A DNA stretch of 64,000 bases from Sphingomonas sp. CFBP 13720. Its GTDB lineage: Bacteria > Pseudomonadota > Alphaproteobacteria > Sphingomonadales > Sphingomonadaceae. The notes below the pieces were generated by a model that worked only from the letters and a program-made list of their open reading frames with translations, was not told the origin of the DNA and did no database searches. Location of the stretch: contig NZ_JACYVA010000003.1 of the NCBI RefSeq assembly GCF_014842075.1, positions 62,001-126,000 on the forward strand. The letters run 5' to 3'. A program made the translations under genes and the position numbers. Below are positions 60,990 through 64,000 of the stretch, piece by piece; position 1 is the stretch's first letter; every line of letters starts with the position of its first letter.

Positions 60990-62510
60990 TCACTCGCCGA
61001 TATCGACCGCGATAAAGGCAGGAACGCCACGCGGTGCCTGTGCGAACAACAGCACCTGCTTGCGTCCGGCGGCACGTGCGGCCTGCACCTGCCGCGTTAG
61101 GTCGGCGGCAGTGGCCACCGGCTGACGATTGACCGACAGGATGATGACCCCGCGCCGGATGCCCTTGGTGGCGGCATCGGACGACGGATCGACCGCCGCG
61201 ACGACCACGCCGCGCGTCGTCGCCTCGACGCCGAGGCTGCGGGCGATCGCCGGGGTCAGCGGCTGAACCGCGAGGCCCAGCGACGCACCGGTCTGTGCCG
61301 GGGCGTCGCCGCCCGTGGGCGGTGCATCGGCATCGGGATCGAAGCGTTCGTTGCGCGCTTCCAGTTCTTCCTGGCTCGGCCGCGTGCCGACGGTGACCGG
61401 CAACTGCAACTTCTTGCCGTCGCGGACCAGATCCAGCGTGATCCGGCTGCCCGGCTTCTCGCGCCCGATCAGGTACGTCAGCGACTGTTCGGTCGTAATT
61501 TCCTTGCCGTTGATGGCGGTGATCACGTCGCCCGGACGGATGCCGGCCTTCGCCGCCGGCTGATCGGGCACGACGTCGCGCACGATCTCGCCCCGGTCCT
61601 TCGGCAGGCCCAGCGCGCCCGCGATCGATTCATCGACCGGCTGCGGCCCCAGACCCAGATAGCCGCGCGTGACCGTCTGACCCTTCATCAGCGTATCGAC
61701 GATCGGCTTGGCCTGTTCCGCCGGAATCGCGAAGCCGATGCCGATGTTGCCTCCGGTCGGCGACAGGATCTGCGAATTGATGCCGATCACATTGCCCTGA
61801 AGATCGAACATCGGCCCGCCCGAATTGCCGCGGTTGATCGCGGCGTCGGTCTGGATGAAGCGATCATATGGACCCTGCCCGACGCGGTTGAGCGCGGAAA
61901 TGATGCCGGCGGTCACCGTGCCGGACTGACCCAGCGGATTGCCGATCGTCAGAATCCAGTCGCCGACGCGCGCCTGACGCGAATCGCCGAACCGGACGAA
62001 GGGAAAGGACGGACCGTCGATCTTGAGCACCGCCAGATCGGACAGGACGTCCCGTCCGATCAGCCGTGCCTTGAACTCACGCTGATCCGCCAGCGTCACG
62101 GTGATCGATTCCACGGTCGCGCCCTGTGCGCCCGCCGAAACCACGTGATTGTTGGTGACGATATAGCCGTCGTTGGAGATCAGGAACCCCGATCCCAGCG
62201 ACTGCGCTTCCTGTGTACGGCCGTTGCCGCCACCGCCGCGCTGACCGAAAAACTGTTCTAGGGGCGTGCCCTGGAACGGATTCGCCTGTTGCGGCACGGT
62301 GATGCGCTGCGTGGTCGAGATGTTGACGACGGCGGGCGACAGTTTCGCGACCATGTCGGCGAAGCTCATCGGCGCCCCGGGGCGCGGCGCGCTGGCGGTG
62401 ATCGACCCCGGTTCGTTCTGCGCAGTCTGCGCGTCGGACGGGTTGAGCGTCAACGTCGCGGCAGCGCCGCCCAGCAGCAGTGCGGAAGTGATGGCGTAGG
62501 CGTAACGCAC
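60990..62510 (-). CDS. degP: Periplasmic Do-type serine protease (DegP/HtrA family)
   Basis: This is a 506-residue protein with a signal segment (YAYAITSALLLGGAAATL). The catalytic triad is His in IVTNNHVVSAG, Asp in DVLSDLAVLKI and Ser in NRGNSGGPMFD. Two PDZ domains follow (GYLGLGPQPVDESIAGAL; GVVVAAVDPSSDAATKGI). It degrades or refolds misfolded envelope proteins. I prefer the GTG at 62510 with GGAAGG upstream, over a TTG at 62540 whose purine run abuts it. It lies 91 bases after hflC on the same strand, a common sphingomonad order. Confidence 0.95.
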   Translation of the reverse strand: MRYAYAITSALLLGGAAATLTLNPSDAQTAQNEPGSITASAPRPGAPMSFADMVAKLSPAVVNISTTQRITVPQQANPFQGTPLEQFFGQRGGGGNGRTQEAQSLGSGFLISNDGYIVTNNHVVSAGAQGATVESITVTLADQREFKARLIGRDVLSDLAVLKIDGPSFPFVRFGDSRQARVGDWILTIGNPLGQSGTVTAGIISALNRVGQGPYDRFIQTDAAINRGNSGGPMFDLQGNVIGINSQILSPTGGNIGIGFAIPAEQAKPIVDTLMKGQTVTRGYLGLGPQPVDESIAGALGLPKDRGEIVRDVVPDQPAAKAGIRPGDVITAINGKEITTEQSLTYLIGREKPGSRITLDLVRDGKKLQLPVTVGTRPSQEELEARNERFDPDADAPPTGGDAPAQTGASLGLAVQPLTPAIARSLGVEATTRGVVVAAVDPSSDAATKGIRRGVIILSVNRQPVATAADLTRQVQAARAAGRKQVLLFAQAPRGVPAFIAVDIGE

Positions 62511-62601
62511 GATGGGATAGTCCTTCCAGTTTACTCGCAACCCCTTTGGGGGTCGGGAATGCTATTCGCTTGCTGAACGCGGTTTGAATGCCGGGCGCGA
62601 T

Positions 62602-63471
62602 CTAGCGCTCCCGGCCCCCGAATTCGCGCAGATATCCGTTTTCAGGCGACAGGATGATCGACGTGTTGCCGCTTTCGCCGCGCTGTCCGGCGAAGGTCGT
62701 ACGATACGACTGCATCGCGCGCCAGAAGGCGTAGAAATCGGCATCCTTGCCGAAGCTTTGCGCATAGATCTGGGCGGCGCGGGCGTTCGCCTCGGCTCCC
62801 ACGACCTGTGCGTCGCGCTGGCCCTGTGCCTTGATCGTCGCCGCTTCCTGCTCCCGCGCCGACCGCATCCGCGCCAGCGCGGAATCGAGCGGGCTGCCGG
62901 TCGGCAGATCGGCGTGCTTGATCCGCACGTCGACGATTTCCGCGCCATATTGCCGCGCAGTACGCTGCAACGCGTTCTGGATATTGTCCATCACCTGCCC
63001 CCGTTCGGGGCTGAGCAACGCCGCGAACGGACGCTTGCCCAGTTCGCCGCGCAACGCCGACGACAGCAACGGTTCCAGCTGCTGCGCCACACGCTCTTCG
63101 GTACTCGACGTCGAGCCGGTCGAGATTACCGCCTGAAGGGGATCGACGATGCGGAAGCGGGCAAAGGCATCGACCTCAAGCCGCAACTGGTCGGTCGACA
63201 GGACCGGCTGGTTGTCGAGTTCGATGTCCAGCACCCGCTTGTCGATCCACACCACGCGGTCGAGGAACGGGATCTTCGCGACCAGTCCGGCACCCGTCCG
63301 TCCGAATGGCTGATCGGGGCGATAGGGATTGAGCGTGCCGACCGGCTGCTGGAACCGCAGGATCACCGCCTGCCGCGTTTCGGGCACGATCACGATGGTG
63401 CTGGCAAGGAGGATCGCCAGTAGCAGCAGGGCGATGCCGATCGCGACGGGGTTGCGCAGGACGCGGTTCAT
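62602..63471 (-). CDS. hflC: FtsH protease modulator HflC
   Basis: This is a 289-residue SPFH/prohibitin-domain protein. One N-terminal membrane segment (PVAIGIALLLLAILLASTIVIV) anchors it, followed by VPETRQAVILRFQQPVG, then FLDRVVWIDKRVLDIELDNQ, and a helical region (MRSAREQEAATIKAQGQRDAQVVGAEANARA). HflC and HflK form a large cage around FtsH. The ATG at 63471 overlaps the hflK stop as ATGA. Confidence 0.96.
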   Translation of the reverse strand: MNRVLRNPVAIGIALLLLAILLASTIVIVPETRQAVILRFQQPVGTLNPYRPDQPFGRTGAGLVAKIPFLDRVVWIDKRVLDIELDNQPVLSTDQLRLEVDAFARFRIVDPLQAVISTGSTSSTEERVAQQLEPLLSSALRGELGKRPFAALLSPERGQVMDNIQNALQRTARQYGAEIVDVRIKHADLPTGSPLDSALARMRSAREQEAATIKAQGQRDAQVVGAEANARAAQIYAQSFGKDADFYAFWRAMQSYRTTFAGQRGESGNTSIILSPENGYLREFGGRER

Positions 63472-64000
63472 CGTGCGGTTCCCGTCGACTGGACCGGGGC
63501 CGGGGCCTGTGCGGCCGGCGGCGCGGTCACTTCCGGCGTCGCCTGCTGGCGGCGCACTTCGGGCAGCGGCAGATATGCCTGTACGCCGGGCTGGACGATC
63601 GTCTTGTCGGCGCGATTCAACACCTGCTCCATGGTCTCGTAATATAGCCGCCGCCGGGTGACGTCGGGCGACAGGCGATATTGTTCGTAGATCTTGTCGA
63701 ATTCGGTCGCATCACCCTGTGCACGGGCGATCACCTGTTGCGCATAGGCCCGCGAGCGGTTGAGGTTCGACTGCGCTTCCTGCTGCGCCGCCGTCACCGC
63801 CTTGAACGCGTCATCGACCTCGGATGGCGCTGCCGCCTTCTGGATGCTGACGCCCAGTACGCGCACGCCCGACTGATATTCGTCGAGCAGCGCCTGCATC
63901 CGCGTCTGCACCTCTGCCTCGATCGCGCCGCGGCCCGATCCGATCGCGTCGGTCAGGTTCACGCCCGCCACCGCGGCGCGCATCGCGCTCTCGGCGACCG
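63468..64000 (-). CDS. hflK: FtsH protease modulator HflK, 5' end outside window
   Basis: The open frame continues to the window end, so only the last 176 or so residues are visible. They contain VAESAMRAAVAG, IEAEVQTRMQALLDEYQSGV, VDDAFKAVTAAQQEAQSNLNRSRAYAQQVIARAQGD and YEQYRLSPDVTRRRLYYETME, the C-terminal SPFH and coiled-coil region of HflK. The tail is Pro/Ala/Gln-rich (about the last 30 residues), as is usual. The gene is cut by the window, not broken. Confidence 0.95.
   Translation of the reverse strand, partial: VAESAMRAAVAGVNLTDAIGSGRGAIEAEVQTRMQALLDEYQSGVRVLGVSIQKAAAPSEVDDAFKAVTAAQQEAQSNLNRSRAYAQQVIARAQGDATEFDKIYEQYRLSPDVTRRRLYYETMEQVLNRADKTIVQPGVQAYLPLPEVRRQQATPEVTAPPAAQAPAPVQSTGTAR

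Noticed and set aside
1-64000. tRNA, rRNA and CRISPR elements
   Set aside because: No cloverleaf with a conserved TTC arm, no rRNA-like segment and no regularly spaced repeats were seen in the gaps.

Overview
This GC-rich window looks like chromosomal DNA of an alphaproteobacterium of the Sphingomonas type. That is inferred from the gene families: several TonB-dependent receptors, a zinc-ribbon protein divergent from ftsE-ftsX, an hpd-hmgA tyrosine pathway, a HerA-like ATPase, and hflK-hflC-degP. Coding density is high, and many neighbouring genes overlap by ATGA or GTGA. I see no rRNA, tRNA, CRISPR array, intact insertion sequence or prophage.

Layout. 1-2681: a TonB-dependent receptor cut by the window start, behind a His/Met-rich DUF2946 protein. 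3170-6462: a GH39 glycosidase, a small membrane protein and a bilobal aspartic protease. 6419-27968: the most interesting region. It holds a histidine kinase, a 1840-residue TPR protein, a VWA protein, a BatA-like protein, a DUF58 protein and a 513-residue membrane protein. Then come a divergent M16 peptidase, a MoxR ATPase, an OmpR-type response regulator and a 1008-residue TonB receptor. A GCTTGCANCA motif recurs in the intergenic regions of this locus: an inverted pair between the M16 gene and the VWA/TPR operon, one copy before moxR, one before the TonB receptor, and a weaker copy between the M16 and moxR 3' ends. I propose that this is one regulon, probably controlled by the response regulator encoded inside it. 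It could sense, take up and degrade a peptide or protein ligand.

28303-30824: an outer-membrane beta-barrel protein, a PPP-family phosphatase-like protein that lacks two metal ligands, and a proline-rich single-pass membrane protein. 31459-35298: a zinc-ribbon protein divergent from ftsE-ftsX-ydcF-plsC. 35325-40409: tyrosine catabolism (4-hydroxyphenylpyruvate dioxygenase, homogentisate dioxygenase, a Rieske protein, an MFS transporter) behind a palindromic operator, then a TauE/SafE permease. 40413-42730: a flavin reductase, a 192-bp element with 24-bp terminal inverted repeats, and a cytochrome b / molybdopterin enzyme pair. 42935-49210: argG, an FAD oxidoreductase and two polytopic proteins that look like envelope glycan enzymes.

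49214-54480: a minus-strand group (FeS photolyase, 3-mercaptopyruvate sulfurtransferase, PLP-dependent C-S lyase, DUF482 acyltransferase) divergent from queF. 54596-58183: a GT4 fusion protein with a GH130 partner, then an AraC regulator. 59267-64000: a HerA-like ATPase and the envelope quality-control genes degP, hflC and hflK, the last cut by the window end.
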